The notes: generated by a model not told the origin, from the sequence alone. 64,000 nt of DNA from Hyphomicrobiales bacterium (GCA_900467685.1 UBQX01000018.1:62001-126000); one strand, 5' to 3'; counted from the stretch's first letter, positions 1 through 10,207 are shown. Program-made: numbers and translations.

Positions 1-659
<659 letters not shown>

Positions 660-663
<4 letters not shown>

Positions 664-1667
664 AACTCAAAAAATTCTCGCGGCTGATCAATCCGCAGTC
701 CATCGCGCTCGTCGTGGTGCTTCTGGTCAACTGGGCCCTGTTCCCGGGCTTTTTCAACGTCACCTGGCAGGATGGTCGGCTGTTCGGCAGCCTGATCGAC
801 GTGCTCAATCGCGGCGTCCCGGTGGCGATCCTCGCGATCGGCATGTCGGCCGTCATCGCCACCAAGGGGGTCGATCTTTCTGTCGGGGCGGTCATGGCGA
901 TCTCCGGCGCTGTCGCGGCAACGCTGGTCACGGATGGTTATCCGGCTTATGTTGCAGTGCTTGCCGCCCTTGCGATCGGCATCGTCTGCGGCGTATGGAA
1001 CGGCATTCTGGTGGCTTTCCTGGAAATCCAGCCGATCATCGCGACGCTGGTTCTCATGGTCGCCGGACGCGGGATCGCACAGCTCATTACCGCCGGCTCC
1101 ATCGTCACATTCTCCGATCCGCTCCTGATCTTCATCGGCACCGGGTCGTTTGCGGGCCTTCCGATGCCGGTTGTGATTGCCATCGTCCTGCTGGTGCTCA
1201 GCGTCTTTCTCGTGCGCTCCAGCGCCGTCGGCCTTTTCATTGAATCCGTCGGCGTCAATCGGGCTGCCGCGAGCCTCGCAGGCATTCGCAGCGGCCTCCT
1301 TCTGGTCGCGGTCTATGGCTTCTCGGGCTTCTGCGCCGCCGTGTCCGGCCTGATCGTCGCCGGCGACATCAAGGGGGCGGATGCCAACAATGCGGGCCTC
1401 TGGCTCGAGCTCGATGCGATCCTCGCGGTCGTCATCGGCGGCACCTCGCTTCTGGGCGGCCGCTTCTCGATTGCCATGTCCGTACTCGGCGCCATCATCA
1501 TCCAGGCGATGAACACGGGCATTCTGGTCTCGGGCTTCCCGCCGGAATTCAACCTCGTGGTCAAGGCCGGCGTGATCATCCTGATCTTCACCATGCAGTC
1601 GCCGCTTGCCACCCGCTTCATTGAATCACGCAAAAACGCCCGCGCGCTTGCGAGGAAAGCATCATGA
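660..1667 (+). CDS. Sugar ABC transporter permease (YtfT-like)
   Basis: 335-residue, strongly hydrophobic CUT2-family permease (BPD_transp_2 fold), with many predicted membrane helices starting near residue 15. The motif KGVDLSVGAVMA near residue 70 is the conserved DLSVG segment of RbsC-like permeases. The start ATG overlaps the stop of the ATPase gene (ATGA), so translation is coupled. It should form the channel together with the next permease. The closest recognisable arrangement is YtfT of the galactofuranose system; ribose or another sugar is possible. Confidence 0.92.
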
Positions 1668-2650
1668 ACCGCAGTCTCCGTCCGCTGGCGGCCACCGCCG
1701 TCATTTTCGCGCTCGCCTATGCGGCCAGCATCTTCCAGTTTCCGGGCATGTTCTCGACGCGCGTGCTCGGCAACTTCCTGACTGACAATGCCTTCCTCGG
1801 CATCACCGCCGTGGGTATGACCTTCGTCATCATCTCCGGCGGCATCGATCTCTCGGTGGGGGCCATCATCGGTTTCACCGGCGTGCTGATTGCCGTGCTG
1901 ATCGGCTGGGCCGGCATCCACCCGCTCGCAGCCTTCGCCATCGCGCTCGTCGTGGCCGGTGCGTTTGGTGCTGCGATGGGCGCCGCGATCCATTATCTGG
2001 AGGTGCCGCCGTTCATCGTGACGCTGGCCGGCATGTTCCTCGCCAGAGGAGCCGCCTCCGTCATCACGCAGGATTCCATTCCGGTCACGCATGAATTCTA
2101 TGGGAAAGTCACCTCCACCTACTGGCTGATGCCCGGCGGCGGGCGGCTCAGCCTCATCGGTGCATTGATGATCCTCGTCTTCATCGTCGGCGCACTCGTC
2201 GCGCACCGCACGCGCTTCGGCTCGAATGTCTATGCGCTCGGCGGCAATGCCGTCTCGGCTGCGCTGATGGGCGTTCCGGTCGCGCGCACGACGATCCTCA
2301 TCTACACACTCTCCGCCACGCTTTCGGGCCTCGCCGGCATCGTGTTTTCGCTCTACACCTCTGCCGGTTATCCGCTCGCCGCTGTCGGCGTGGAACTCGA
2401 CGCCATCGGCGCGGTCGTCATCGGCGGCACGCTGTTGACGGGTGGCTATGGTTTCGTCGCCGGCACATTCATCGGCGTCATGCTGCAGGGTCTCGTCCAA
2501 ACATACATTATTTTCGATGGAACCCTTTCAAGCTGGTGGACGAAGATTGTAATAGGTGGACTGTTGTTCGTCTTTATCGTCCTCCAGCGGCTGGTCTTCT
2601 CTGCTTCGTCGTCGCGGTCCAAGGGTTTTTGGAAATTGAAACATGAGTGA
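1664..2650 (+). CDS. Sugar ABC transporter permease (YjfF-like)
   Basis: 328-residue CUT2 permease with the conserved GGIDLSVGAIIG segment near residue 65 and multiple hydrophobic helices. It starts at an ATGA overlap with the preceding permease, which is the normal heterodimer arrangement of ytfT and yjfF. The 3' end overlaps the GntR gene by 8 bases, so the regulator appears to be co-transcribed with the transporter. The substrate cannot be read from the sequence. Confidence 0.92.
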   Translation: MNRSLRPLAATAVIFALAYAASIFQFPGMFSTRVLGNFLTDNAFLGITAVGMTFVIISGGIDLSVGAIIGFTGVLIAVLIGWAGIHPLAAFAIALVVAGAFGAAMGAAIHYLEVPPFIVTLAGMFLARGAASVITQDSIPVTHEFYGKVTSTYWLMPGGGRLSLIGALMILVFIVGALVAHRTRFGSNVYALGGNAVSAALMGVPVARTTILIYTLSATLSGLAGIVFSLYTSAGYPLAAVGVELDAIGAVVIGGTLLTGGYGFVAGTFIGVMLQGLVQTYIIFDGTLSSWWTKIVIGGLLFVFIVLQRLVFSASSSRSKGFWKLKHE

Positions 2651-3386
2651 ACCCGGCAGCCTGATTCGCTCCCGAACAGGGCGGTCGGCTGCGCCGAATT
2701 TCCACTCCTTCGTCATCAACGAACTGGGACTCGGCATCGTGACCGGCAAGTTTCCCGCGGGCTCGATCCTGCCGCGGGATGCCGAGCTTATGGATATGTA
2801 CGGCGTTTCGCGCACCGTGTTGCGCGAGGCCCTGAAGACGCTGGAAGCCAAGGGCATGGTGGAGGCGCGGCCGAAGGTCGGCACGCGCGTCGCGGCCAAG
2901 AACCGCTGGGCCTATTTCGACCAGCAGGTTCTGCTCTGGCTCTTCGAAGGCGGGTTTGACGCCGGGCTGACGGCGCATTTCTTCTCGATCCGCCGGCTGA
3001 TCGAAGGCGAGGCGGTGCGGCTAGCCTGCCGCAATCGCACAGCGGATCAGGTCCGCACCATGTATTACTGGCTCCAGCAGATGAGCATTTCGCGGGGGGT
3101 ATCGGAAAGCTTCGCGCTTGCCAATCTGGAACTGCACCAGATTTTTCTCACGGCGTCGCAGAACCCGCTGATGCGCGCAGCGCTGGGCGTCGTGGAGTTC
3201 ACGCTGGCTGCCGCCATGCCGAAGGGCGAATTCCCCGACGGCACCTCGCCCTATTACGAAACCTCGATCTTCACACAGCGCGCGCTGGCGCAGGCGGTCG
3301 AGGCCGGCAATGACGAAAGCGCGCATGAATATCTGCTGCGCATTCTCGAGCTCGAAGAGGCAAACGCCTCGGCCAATCTGACCTGA
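2643..3386 (+). CDS. GntR-family (FadR-type) transcriptional regulator
   Basis: 247 residues. The N-terminal winged helix spans about residues 20-85, with the recognition region VSRTVLREALKTLEAKGMVE followed by a KVGTRV wing. The C-terminal all-helical region resembles the FCD ligand domain of FadR-type regulators. It overlaps the end of the upstream permease gene, so it most likely senses the transported sugar or a product and controls this operon. The operator would lie upstream of the window. It converges on the GGDEF gene with only four bases between the stops. Confidence 0.88.
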   Translation: MSEPGSLIRSRTGRSAAPNFHSFVINELGLGIVTGKFPAGSILPRDAELMDMYGVSRTVLREALKTLEAKGMVEARPKVGTRVAAKNRWAYFDQQVLLWLFEGGFDAGLTAHFFSIRRLIEGEAVRLACRNRTADQVRTMYYWLQQMSISRGVSESFALANLELHQIFLTASQNPLMRAALGVVEFTLAAAMPKGEFPDGTSPYYETSIFTQRALAQAVEAGNDESAHEYLLRILELEEANASANLT

Positions 3387-3390
3387 CGCG

Positions 3391-4440
3391 TCAGATTGCC
3401 TTGGTGTACATGATCCTGTTGTTGCTGAGCGCACCGCGCAATTCCATGGAATAGACGGTCGTGCGGTTTCTGCCGCCACTCTTGGAGGAATAAAGCGCGA
3501 GGTCGGAGTTCTGATAGAACTCGACACCGTCCACCGCGTCGTCGGCCATGCTGACACCGAGAGAGATCGTTACCGGATCGATCTTGCCGCCGCCCTTGAG
3601 CTCAAAATTGATCGAGGCAACTTCCTGGCGCACCAGTTCGGCCAGCCGGCCTGCTTCTTCGGACGACATGTTTTCGGAAATCAGCGCGAATTCCTCGCCG
3701 CCTGGACGGGCAACAAAAATGTTGCGCCCGGCAAACTTGGCCAAGGCCTGCCCCACGGCGGTCAGAACCTTGTCGCCGACCGGATGGCCATAGGTGTCGT
3801 TGAAGCGCTTGAAATGATCGATATCCGCCAGGATCAGCGCGCAACCGCCCAGCTTGCGGTATTTCGCGAAGGCCGAAGCCATCCGGTCGTCGAAGGCCCG
3901 ACGATTGAAGAGCCCGGTCAGGCTGTCGATATAGGCAAGCCGCTTGTACTCGTTGAGTTTGCGCCGCATCTCCTGCAGGCTCGCCGACTTGTTCTCGGCC
4001 TCCGCCATCACGTTGCCATTGGCGGCGAGCGTCTTCTCGGTGACCGTCTTGATCTCCGCGATCGCCTGCGCGATCTGCCCCAGCGATTTGTCGTCATTGG
4101 CGGCAAGCGTCTTCTTCAGGCCGGTCAGGGAGGCGCCGTGGCTCTCCAACTCGTCCTTCTCGCGCCCCAGCAGCCCGAGCAGAGCGCCTAGCTCGGCTGA
4201 GAGATTGTTATGCGCCTTGTCGATCTGGCGATTGCGGCGCAATTCACCCATGTATTTGTCGAAAAGCGCGTCGAGCTGCGCCTGCATGGGCTGGAGGCCC
4301 AAGGCGGCAAGCTCCGAGGAGAGCTTCGCATTCGAACCGATCACGGCTTCATAGAACAGCTCGTAGTTCCGGGGCAGCGGCGGCACCTTGCGCCTGCGCA
4401 TTAGCTCTGTCACCGGGTTGCTGACGACAACGGCACACAT
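3391..4440 (-). CDS. Diguanylate cyclase (GGDEF domain)
   Basis: 349 residues with no signal peptide or membrane helix, so probably cytoplasmic. Residues 1-180 are helical and rich in Leu, Glu and Lys, consistent with a coiled-coil sensor or dimerisation region. The GGDEF domain follows, starting near YIDSLTGLFNRRAF. The active-site loop is GGEEF at about residue 247, which is competent for making cyclic di-GMP. The upstream inhibitory I-site (RxxD) reads RNIF, so product inhibition through the usual site is probably lost. No EAL domain is present. It is transcribed away from the molybdenum hydroxylase gene. Confidence 0.92.
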   Translation of the reverse strand: MCAVVVSNPVTELMRRRKVPPLPRNYELFYEAVIGSNAKLSSELAALGLQPMQAQLDALFDKYMGELRRNRQIDKAHNNLSAELGALLGLLGREKDELESHGASLTGLKKTLAANDDKSLGQIAQAIAEIKTVTEKTLAANGNVMAEAENKSASLQEMRRKLNEYKRLAYIDSLTGLFNRRAFDDRMASAFAKYRKLGGCALILADIDHFKRFNDTYGHPVGDKVLTAVGQALAKFAGRNIFVARPGGEEFALISENMSSEEAGRLAELVRQEVASINFELKGGGKIDPVTISLGVSMADDAVDGVEFYQNSDLALYSSKSGGRNRTTVYSMELRGALSNNRIMYTKAI

Positions 4441-4810
4441 GCTCGATCATTCCCTTTGATCCGAAGAACGACGTCTAGAGGCATCCTGGCCGCTCGCCCT
4501 CATCCCGAAGTGCTATCAGCCAGAAACAGGGCGCCCCCGCATCCCCGCGGCTGCCGTCCCCATCCCCAAGTTTCACTCCCTATTTCTTGGGGTAATGTGT
4601 TGAGATATCGCTAACGTTAACCTGCTTATTTCAGAAAAACTGCAACTTCTGGCAATCTTCACCGGCAACATTCCCTCAAACGCGATCTTGGATTGACAAA
4701 AGCCCGGAAGGCCTTCGATAGTGGCCTGTCAGCAATGCCGGATCGTGCCCCTGTCGTCCGGCCCCAGCAGCACCGCCTGGTGCGCCGCCTGCCTGATCCC
4801 GGAGGAAAAT
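4441..4810. other. Divergent intergenic region between the GGDEF and CoxL-like genes
   Basis: About 370 bases without a gene. It must carry both promoters. The only structure seen is a 7-bp inverted repeat CCCCAAG/CTTGGGG (4564-4570 and 4586-4592, 15-base loop) and a short palindromic TAACGTTA near 4612-4619. Either could be an operator; no regulator can be assigned. Confidence 0.4.
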
Positions 4811-7114
4811 ATGAACGTCTACACCGCCAAATTCGGCCTGGGAGCTTCCGTTCTGCGTCTGGAGGACAACGCTCTCCTCAAAGGCGAGGGTAAGTTCACC
4901 GACGACCTGAAGTTCGAAGGCGTGCTGCATGGTTATGTGCTGCGCTCGCCGGTCGCCAGCGGCACCTTCAAGATCAACTCGGTTGAGGCCGCACGAGCAG
5001 CGCCCGGCATTCATCTCGTCCTAACGGCGGATGACATCACCCATTTGCCCGATCTGCCGCCGCAGGCATTGATCCCTGGCGAAGACGGCCAGAAGCCGGT
5101 GCCGCATGGTATTCCGCTCCTCTGTCGCGACCGCGTTCGCTATGTCGGCGATGCCGTCGCCTTCATCGTCGCCGACAGCCGCGCGCTAGCACAGGATGCC
5201 GCCGAACTGATCGACATCGACTACGACATGGAAGAGGCCGTGATCGGCGCGGAAGCCGCCCTTGCCGAGGGTGCTCCGAAGGTCTGGCCCGACCTTCCCT
5301 CAAACGCCGCCGTCACCTACCGCATGGGCGACCGTGCAAAGAGCGACGCGGCGTTCGAGAAAGCCGCCCATGTCAGCCGCATCGAGTTCATCAACAATCG
5401 CCTCGTCTGCAACTACATGGAGCCGCGCTCCGGTGTTGCCGAATGGAAGGGGGAGGACGAAGGCTTCGTGCTCACGACCGGCACGCAAGGGGTGCATGGC
5501 TTCCAGGGCATTCTGGCAAATGATGTCTTCAAGATCGCGCCCGAGAAAATCCGGGTTCTCACCTTCGACGTCGGCGGCGCCTTCGGGCCGAAGAGCTTCG
5601 TCTATCGCGAGTATCCACTGATCATGGAGGCGGCCCGCCAACTTGGCCGCCCCGTCAAGTGGACCGCCGACCGCACCGAGCATTTCCTCACCGACGCGCA
5701 GGGCCGCGACAACCTCTCGGTCGCCGAAATGGCGATGGACGGGAACGGCAAGTTCCTGGCACTGCGTGTGCGCACCAAGGCGAGCTTCGGCGCCTATATC
5801 TCGCAGTTCGGACCGTATATCCCCTATGTCGGCGCGACCATGCTGACGGGCGTCTACGACCTTCCTGCCGTCGATATCGCCGTCACCTGCTATTACGACA
5901 ATGCCTGCCCGGTCGACGCCTATCGCGGCGCTGGCCGGCCGGAGGCTGCGCTTCTCCTCGAAAAGCTGGCCGACCAGTGCGCCCGCGATCTCGGCGTTGG
6001 CGCGGATGAAATCCGCCGCCGCAATTTCGTGCAGCCGGAGCAATTCCCCTACAAGACCGTGCTCGGCCGCTCCTACGATGTCGGCAATTTCGAGCAGCAC
6101 CTGGATGCGGCACTCGAAAGGGCGGGCTGGTCGGAATTCGACGCACGGCTCAAGGCCTCGAAGGCGCAGGGCAAGATCCGCGGCATCGGTCTTGCCACCT
6201 ATATCGAATGCTGCGCTTTTCCGGGCGGCGAGCCGGTGCATCTCACTCTGGAGAGTAACGGCACGGTGACCCTCGACATCGGCACGCAGGCCGGTGGCCA
6301 GGGACATGTCACGGCCTACACCCAGTTCGTCTCCGACAAGCTCAACCTGCCGCCCGAGAAGATCAAGGTTCGCCAGGGCGACTCATCACGGCTGAAATCC
6401 GGCGGCGGCACGGGCGGCTCGCGTTCCATCCCGCTCGGCGGTGTCTCGGCGGCGCGCGCCGGCGAGGATTTGGCGAAGAAAATCCGAAAGATGGCGGCAG
6501 AAGAGCTGGAAGCGGCAGAAGCCGATATCGAGTTCGACGACGGCATCGCGCGCATCGCCGGCACCGACCGGCAGGTGGATTTCGCCACGCTCGCCGGCAA
6601 GGCCAAGCGCCCGGAAGACCTGAAGGGCCTCGGCGATTTCACCTCGGAAGAATGCACCTATCCGAACGGCACGCATATCTGCGAAGTCGAGATCGATCCG
6701 GAAACGGGGGCGCTGGAGATCGCCGGCTACACGGTGGTGGATGATTTCGGCGTGGTCGTGAACCCGATCCTGCTGCAGGGCCAGGTCCATGGCGGCATCG
6801 TGCAAGGTATCGGACAGGCGCTCACCGAAGGCGCGGTCTATGCCGAAGACGGGCAGTTGCTGACGGCGAGCTTCATGGATTACGCCATGCCGCGCGCGGA
6901 CGACCTGCCGATGTTCGACTGGCACGGCGAACATGTCCCCTCGACCATCAACCCGCTCGGGATCAAGGGCGCCGGTGAAGCCGGCACCATTGGCGCAACG
7001 CCGGCGGCGCTCAATGCGGTGACGGACGCGCTCTACCGCGCCTATGGCATCGGACATATCGAGATGCCGGCAACGCCGCAGCGCATCTGGCAGGCGATCC
7101 AGTCGGCGAAGTGA
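4811..7114 (+). CDS. Molybdopterin-binding large subunit of a xanthine dehydrogenase/CO dehydrogenase-family hydroxylase (CoxL form II-like)
   Basis: 767 residues from the ATG at 4811, chosen because GGAGG lies six bases upstream; an in-frame ATG at 4721 lacks this. The family subunit carries the Mo-cytosine dinucleotide cofactor and hydroxylates aldehydes, N-heterocycles or CO. The active-site loop reads AYRGAGR (about residue 370), the signature of form II rather than true CO dehydrogenases (AYxCSFR). The C-terminal KGAGEAG segment (about residue 720) holds the conserved catalytic glutamate. Length is normal for the family. No iron-sulphur (CoxS) or FAD (CoxM) subunit gene is adjacent, which is odd because the enzyme normally needs both. 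The substrate is unknown. Confidence 0.88.
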   Translation: MNVYTAKFGLGASVLRLEDNALLKGEGKFTDDLKFEGVLHGYVLRSPVASGTFKINSVEAARAAPGIHLVLTADDITHLPDLPPQALIPGEDGQKPVPHGIPLLCRDRVRYVGDAVAFIVADSRALAQDAAELIDIDYDMEEAVIGAEAALAEGAPKVWPDLPSNAAVTYRMGDRAKSDAAFEKAAHVSRIEFINNRLVCNYMEPRSGVAEWKGEDEGFVLTTGTQGVHGFQGILANDVFKIAPEKIRVLTFDVGGAFGPKSFVYREYPLIMEAARQLGRPVKWTADRTEHFLTDAQGRDNLSVAEMAMDGNGKFLALRVRTKASFGAYISQFGPYIPYVGATMLTGVYDLPAVDIAVTCYYDNACPVDAYRGAGRPEAALLLEKLADQCARDLGVGADEIRRRNFVQPEQFPYKTVLGRSYDVGNFEQHLDAALERAGWSEFDARLKASKAQGKIRGIGLATYIECCAFPGGEPVHLTLESNGTVTLDIGTQAGGQGHVTAYTQFVSDKLNLPPEKIKVRQGDSSRLKSGGGTGGSRSIPLGGVSAARAGEDLAKKIRKMAAEELEAAEADIEFDDGIARIAGTDRQVDFATLAGKAKRPEDLKGLGDFTSEECTYPNGTHICEVEIDPETGALEIAGYTVVDDFGVVVNPILLQGQVHGGIVQGIGQALTEGAVYAEDGQLLTASFMDYAMPRADDLPMFDWHGEHVPSTINPLGIKGAGEAGTIGATPAALNAVTDALYRAYGIGHIEMPATPQRIWQAIQSAK

Positions 7115-7120
7115 GGCGGC

Positions 7121-8131
7121 TCAACGTTTGCCGTGCATCAGCATGGCAATCACGAAAAATGCCCCGATGGAGCTCGTCACCACCCCGACCGGCAGCTCCT
7201 GCGGCGGGAGTAGCGTGCGCGCCAGCAGATCGCTGCCGAGCATCAGCGCGGCACCGATGAGGCTTGAGACGATGGCAAGCCGCGCGTGGAGCGGCCCGGC
7301 GAAAGCGCGGGCCACATGCGGCACCATGAGGCCGATGAAGCCGATGACGCCGGTGATGGAAACCAAGAGCGCGGTCGAAAAGCTGGCGACGAGAAAGGTG
7401 ACGTTGCGCAGGCGCTTCACCGGCACGCCGAGGCTTTCGGCCGTCTGTTCGCCGCCGAGCAGCGCATCGAGCTGGCGATGGCGCGCCAGCGTGTAGGCAA
7501 GCGCCAGCCCGGCCCCCGCGAGGCCGATGCCGATATTGTGCCAGCTGGAAAGACCCAAGCCGCCCATGGTCCAGAACAGCACTGAATGGGCGGCGCGCTG
7601 GTCGCCGGAAAAGACGAGATAATTGGTGAGCGCCGTGAAGAGGAACGACACGGCAAGGCCGGCCAGCACCAGTCGCTCATTGCCCTGCCCCTCCGTGCGG
7701 CGCAGCAGGAAGAGCACGGCCCCCGTCGCACACATGCCGCCGGTGAAGGCGGCAATCGGCAGCGTGAAAACGCCGAGCTGGTCACCGACGCGGGTGATGA
7801 CCGCGACCGCTCCCGCCGCCGCCCCCGCCGAGAGGCCGAAGAGGAAGGGATCGGCGAGATCATTGCGCGTGATCGTCTGGAGAAGCAGGCCGATGACGGC
7901 GAGCCCCGCCCCCACCGCAATCGCCACCAGAGCGCGCGGCAGGCGCAAATCGACGATGATACGATCAATCGGCGTTGCCGAGCTGGCGGGGCTCAGCCCC
8001 ATGGCCCGCGCAATGGCGCCAACCACCTGATCCAGCGGGATCACCGTCGAGCCATAGGCGACCGAAATGCAGGCCAGAATGACGACGGCGAGGATTGCCG
8101 CCGTCACGCTCAGGGCAAAGCGCGCGGTCAC
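7121..8131 (-). CDS. FecCD/BtuC-family ABC transporter permease, probable cobalamin importer
   Basis: 336 residues, highly hydrophobic, with the FecCD family pattern: DLRLPRALVAIAVGAGLA near residue 60 and GLMVPHVAR near the C-terminus, where the ATPase docks. It is the last gene of a three-gene minus-strand operon (ATPase, binding protein, permease) whose leader is a cobalamin riboswitch, so vitamin B12 or a corrinoid precursor is a better guess than ferric siderophore. It is separated from the binding-protein gene by two bases. Confidence 0.88.
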   Translation of the reverse strand: MTARFALSVTAAILAVVILACISVAYGSTVIPLDQVVGAIARAMGLSPASSATPIDRIIVDLRLPRALVAIAVGAGLAVIGLLLQTITRNDLADPFLFGLSAGAAAGAVAVITRVGDQLGVFTLPIAAFTGGMCATGAVLFLLRRTEGQGNERLVLAGLAVSFLFTALTNYLVFSGDQRAAHSVLFWTMGGLGLSSWHNIGIGLAGAGLALAYTLARHRQLDALLGGEQTAESLGVPVKRLRNVTFLVASFSTALLVSITGVIGFIGLMVPHVARAFAGPLHARLAIVSSLIGAALMLGSDLLARTLLPPQELPVGVVTSSIGAFFVIAMLMHGKR

Positions 8132-8133
8132 GC

Positions 8134-9081
8134 TCAGAAGGCTTCCGGATGCAGCGCGCGGGCGATCTTGTCGATCGCCTTCACATTGTCCGGGCCAGGC
8201 GTCAGCTCTTCATAGCGGAGCGCCACGAAACGGTTGTTCTTCACCGCGTCGGTTTCCTTCATGGCCGGGTGGCTCTTCAGGAAATCGAGCAGCTTCTTGT
8301 AGCCGGCGCCATCCTGGTAATCGAGGAGAACGAGGAATTGCGGATTGCGCGCGGCCACCGTTTCCCAATCAGTGTTGCCCCAGCTGGTCTGCATGTCGGC
8401 CATAATATTTTCACCGCCCGCTGCAGAAATCATGGCGGTCGGGATGGCGAACTTGCCGGCCGTAAACGGCTTGTCCTCGCCGGAATCGTAGAGGAAGACG
8501 CGCGTGCCGGCATTCTTGCCGACCTTGGCGCTGATCTCGGCGAGCTGCGCCTTCCAGCCGTTCACGAGCTTGTCGGCTTCGGCCTCCTTGTCGAAGATCT
8601 TGCCGAGCTTTTCCATGTCGCCAAACAGCAGGTCCATGGAAGCGGCCGGGCGGTTCTTGTCGAGATGGACGCAGCTTTCCGTCAGAACCAGCGTCTTGAT
8701 GCCATGCTGAGCCAAGGTATCCGGCGTCACCTCGCCGCCCGGCTTCATACCGTAATACCAGCCGGCAAAGAAGAAATCGGGATTGGCCGAGAGGATGTTT
8801 TCCATCGTCGGATATTTCGGCGCGAGCTCGGGGATCGAACCCTGCTCCTTCTTGAACTCGTCATCCAGCTTGTACCAGCCGGACACGCCGGTAATGCCGA
8901 CGATTTCAGGCTGGAGGCCGAGCGCGAAGGCCATCTTCGACATGTTGATGTCGTTGATCACCGCGCGCTTGGGCGCGGCATCAAACGTCAGCGGCTTGCC
9001 GCAGCTATCGACCGTGACGGGAAAGGCAAAGGCGGAGCTTGCGGCCAGCGACAGCAGGAGGCCGAGTGTCAGGCGTTTCAT
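8134..9081 (-). CDS. Periplasmic binding protein of the cobalamin-type ABC transporter (BtuF/FepB fold)
   Basis: 315 residues with a clear signal peptide (hydrophobic segment ending SSAFAFP, about residue 20). The mature protein has the class III binding-protein pattern: PKRAVI near the N-terminus, a central long helix, and a second lobe. It should deliver its ligand to the adjacent permease. The family includes siderophore, haem and B12 binders that look alike; the riboswitch upstream of the operon is what favours a corrinoid. Confidence 0.85.
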   Translation of the reverse strand: MKRLTLGLLLSLAASSAFAFPVTVDSCGKPLTFDAAPKRAVINDINMSKMAFALGLQPEIVGITGVSGWYKLDDEFKKEQGSIPELAPKYPTMENILSANPDFFFAGWYYGMKPGGEVTPDTLAQHGIKTLVLTESCVHLDKNRPAASMDLLFGDMEKLGKIFDKEAEADKLVNGWKAQLAEISAKVGKNAGTRVFLYDSGEDKPFTAGKFAIPTAMISAAGGENIMADMQTSWGNTDWETVAARNPQFLVLLDYQDGAGYKKLLDFLKSHPAMKETDAVKNNRFVALRYEELTPGPDNVKAIDKIARALHPEAF

Positions 9082-9095
9082 GGTGGTTCTTTCGA

Positions 9096-9869
9096 TCAGT
9101 GATGGGTCATGGAAAGGTCGAAAACCGTCAGCTCGCGGTTTTCATGCGGATGCGGCAGGCGCAACAGATCAATGCCGAAGACCTCGCGCACGAGATCGCG
9201 CGACAGGCTCTCGTCCGAAGAAACGAGCCGACCATCGCGCATGACGGCAACGCGGGTGGCGAAATCCGGCACGAGATTGAGATCGTGGAGCACGGCGACC
9301 ACCGTCAGGTCGAGTTCGGCAACCAGGGCCAGAAGCGCACCGCGGGCGCGGGGATCGAGATGGTTGGTCGGCTCATCGAGGAAGAGGATGCGCGGCTCCT
9401 GCGCCAGCGCGCGGGCAATCTGCGCCCGCTGGCGCTCGCCGCCGGAAAGCAGCCCCATTTCGCGGCTGGCAAGCGCTGAAAGCCCCGTGCGCTCGATGGC
9501 CGCGTCGATCAGCTCGGCCTCCTCGGCGCGCGTCTTGCGCATCGCATGGGGAATGCGACCGAGCGCGACATAATCGCGAACCGAAATCCGCCGGTCCGGC
9601 TGGTCGGCCTGGCCGACGACGGCGATCTGGCGCGCGCGGTCGATGGGCTTCAGGCCGTGCAGCGGCTTGCCATCAAGCTCGATGGAGCCGGCGGACGGGC
9701 GGCTCATGCCGCACATCAGCTTCAGAAGCGTCGTCTTGCCCGCCCCGTTCGGGCCGATGATGGCCACGCGGTCGCCCGTGCGGATATCGAGCGAAACGCA
9801 ATCGACGATCGGCGCGCCGGCGGTGGTGCGGAAGGTCAGGTCCTGGGCTTTGAGCGCAGTCAAGGTCAT
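9096..9869 (-). CDS. ABC transporter ATP-binding protein (BtuD/FecE type)
   Basis: 257 residues from the ATG at 9869. A longer frame upstream to 9959 has no family similarity and was not used. Motifs are GPNGAGKTT (Walker A, about residue 40), LLSGGERQR (signature) and ILFLDEPTNHLD (Walker B and D-loop). It powers the importer formed with the two downstream genes. As the first gene of the operon it lies about 115 bases after the cobalamin riboswitch, so its translation or transcription is probably what B12 switches off. Confidence 0.88.
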   Translation of the reverse strand: MTLTALKAQDLTFRTTAGAPIVDCVSLDIRTGDRVAIIGPNGAGKTTLLKLMCGMSRPSAGSIELDGKPLHGLKPIDRARQIAVVGQADQPDRRISVRDYVALGRIPHAMRKTRAEEAELIDAAIERTGLSALASREMGLLSGGERQRAQIARALAQEPRILFLDEPTNHLDPRARGALLALVAELDLTVVAVLHDLNLVPDFATRVAVMRDGRLVSSDESLSRDLVREVFGIDLLRLPHPHENRELTVFDLSMTHH

Positions 9870-9983
9870 CTCATCTCTCGGCAATCGGCGCTGGAGAAGG
9901 ATGATCGGCCATCGGAACGCCAAAACGCGCCTGATGGTCATCAGCACTTCCCGGCACACCCCGTCCGGTTGCTACGTGTCTTG

Positions 9984-10173
9984 ACGGCAGGTCTCCTGGC
10001 TCGCGGGTCGAAAGCTCTGTCTGCCTTCCCGGCCTTTCAGCCAGTGGCGTCGTTGACAGAGCCTCACCGCTTACAGTTGCGGGGGCAGCCATGGTTTCGG
10101 CCCCATTCGGGTCGTCCTCACCATGTTCCCTATTAATCCGTCCGGCTTGGCCTTCAGGAACCGTCGCCCCCAG
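9984..10173 (-). promoter_or_regulatory. Cobalamin riboswitch
   Basis: Read on the minus strand, the region contains the conserved B12-riboswitch pieces in order: GGTTCCTGAAGG near 10170-10150, TTAATAGGGAA, the B12-box core GCTGCCCCCGCAACTGTAAG (about 10088-10068), GCCACTGG, GGGAAGGC, and the closing GACCCGCGAGCCAGGAGACC ending near 9986. It precedes the three-gene ABC operon beginning at 9869. Adenosylcobalamin binding is expected to repress that operon. Confidence 0.94.
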
Positions 10174-10207
10174 TTATGCGCCGACGCGAAAGCTTGTCAA
10201 GCGCGCA

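Noticed and set aside
7121-9869. Ferric siderophore transporter
   Set aside because: Family similarity alone allows it, but the cobalamin riboswitch in the leader favours a corrinoid.
9870-9959. Upstream in-frame start for the B12-type ATPase
   Set aside because: The added residues are Arg-rich with no family similarity and lie in the riboswitch leader.
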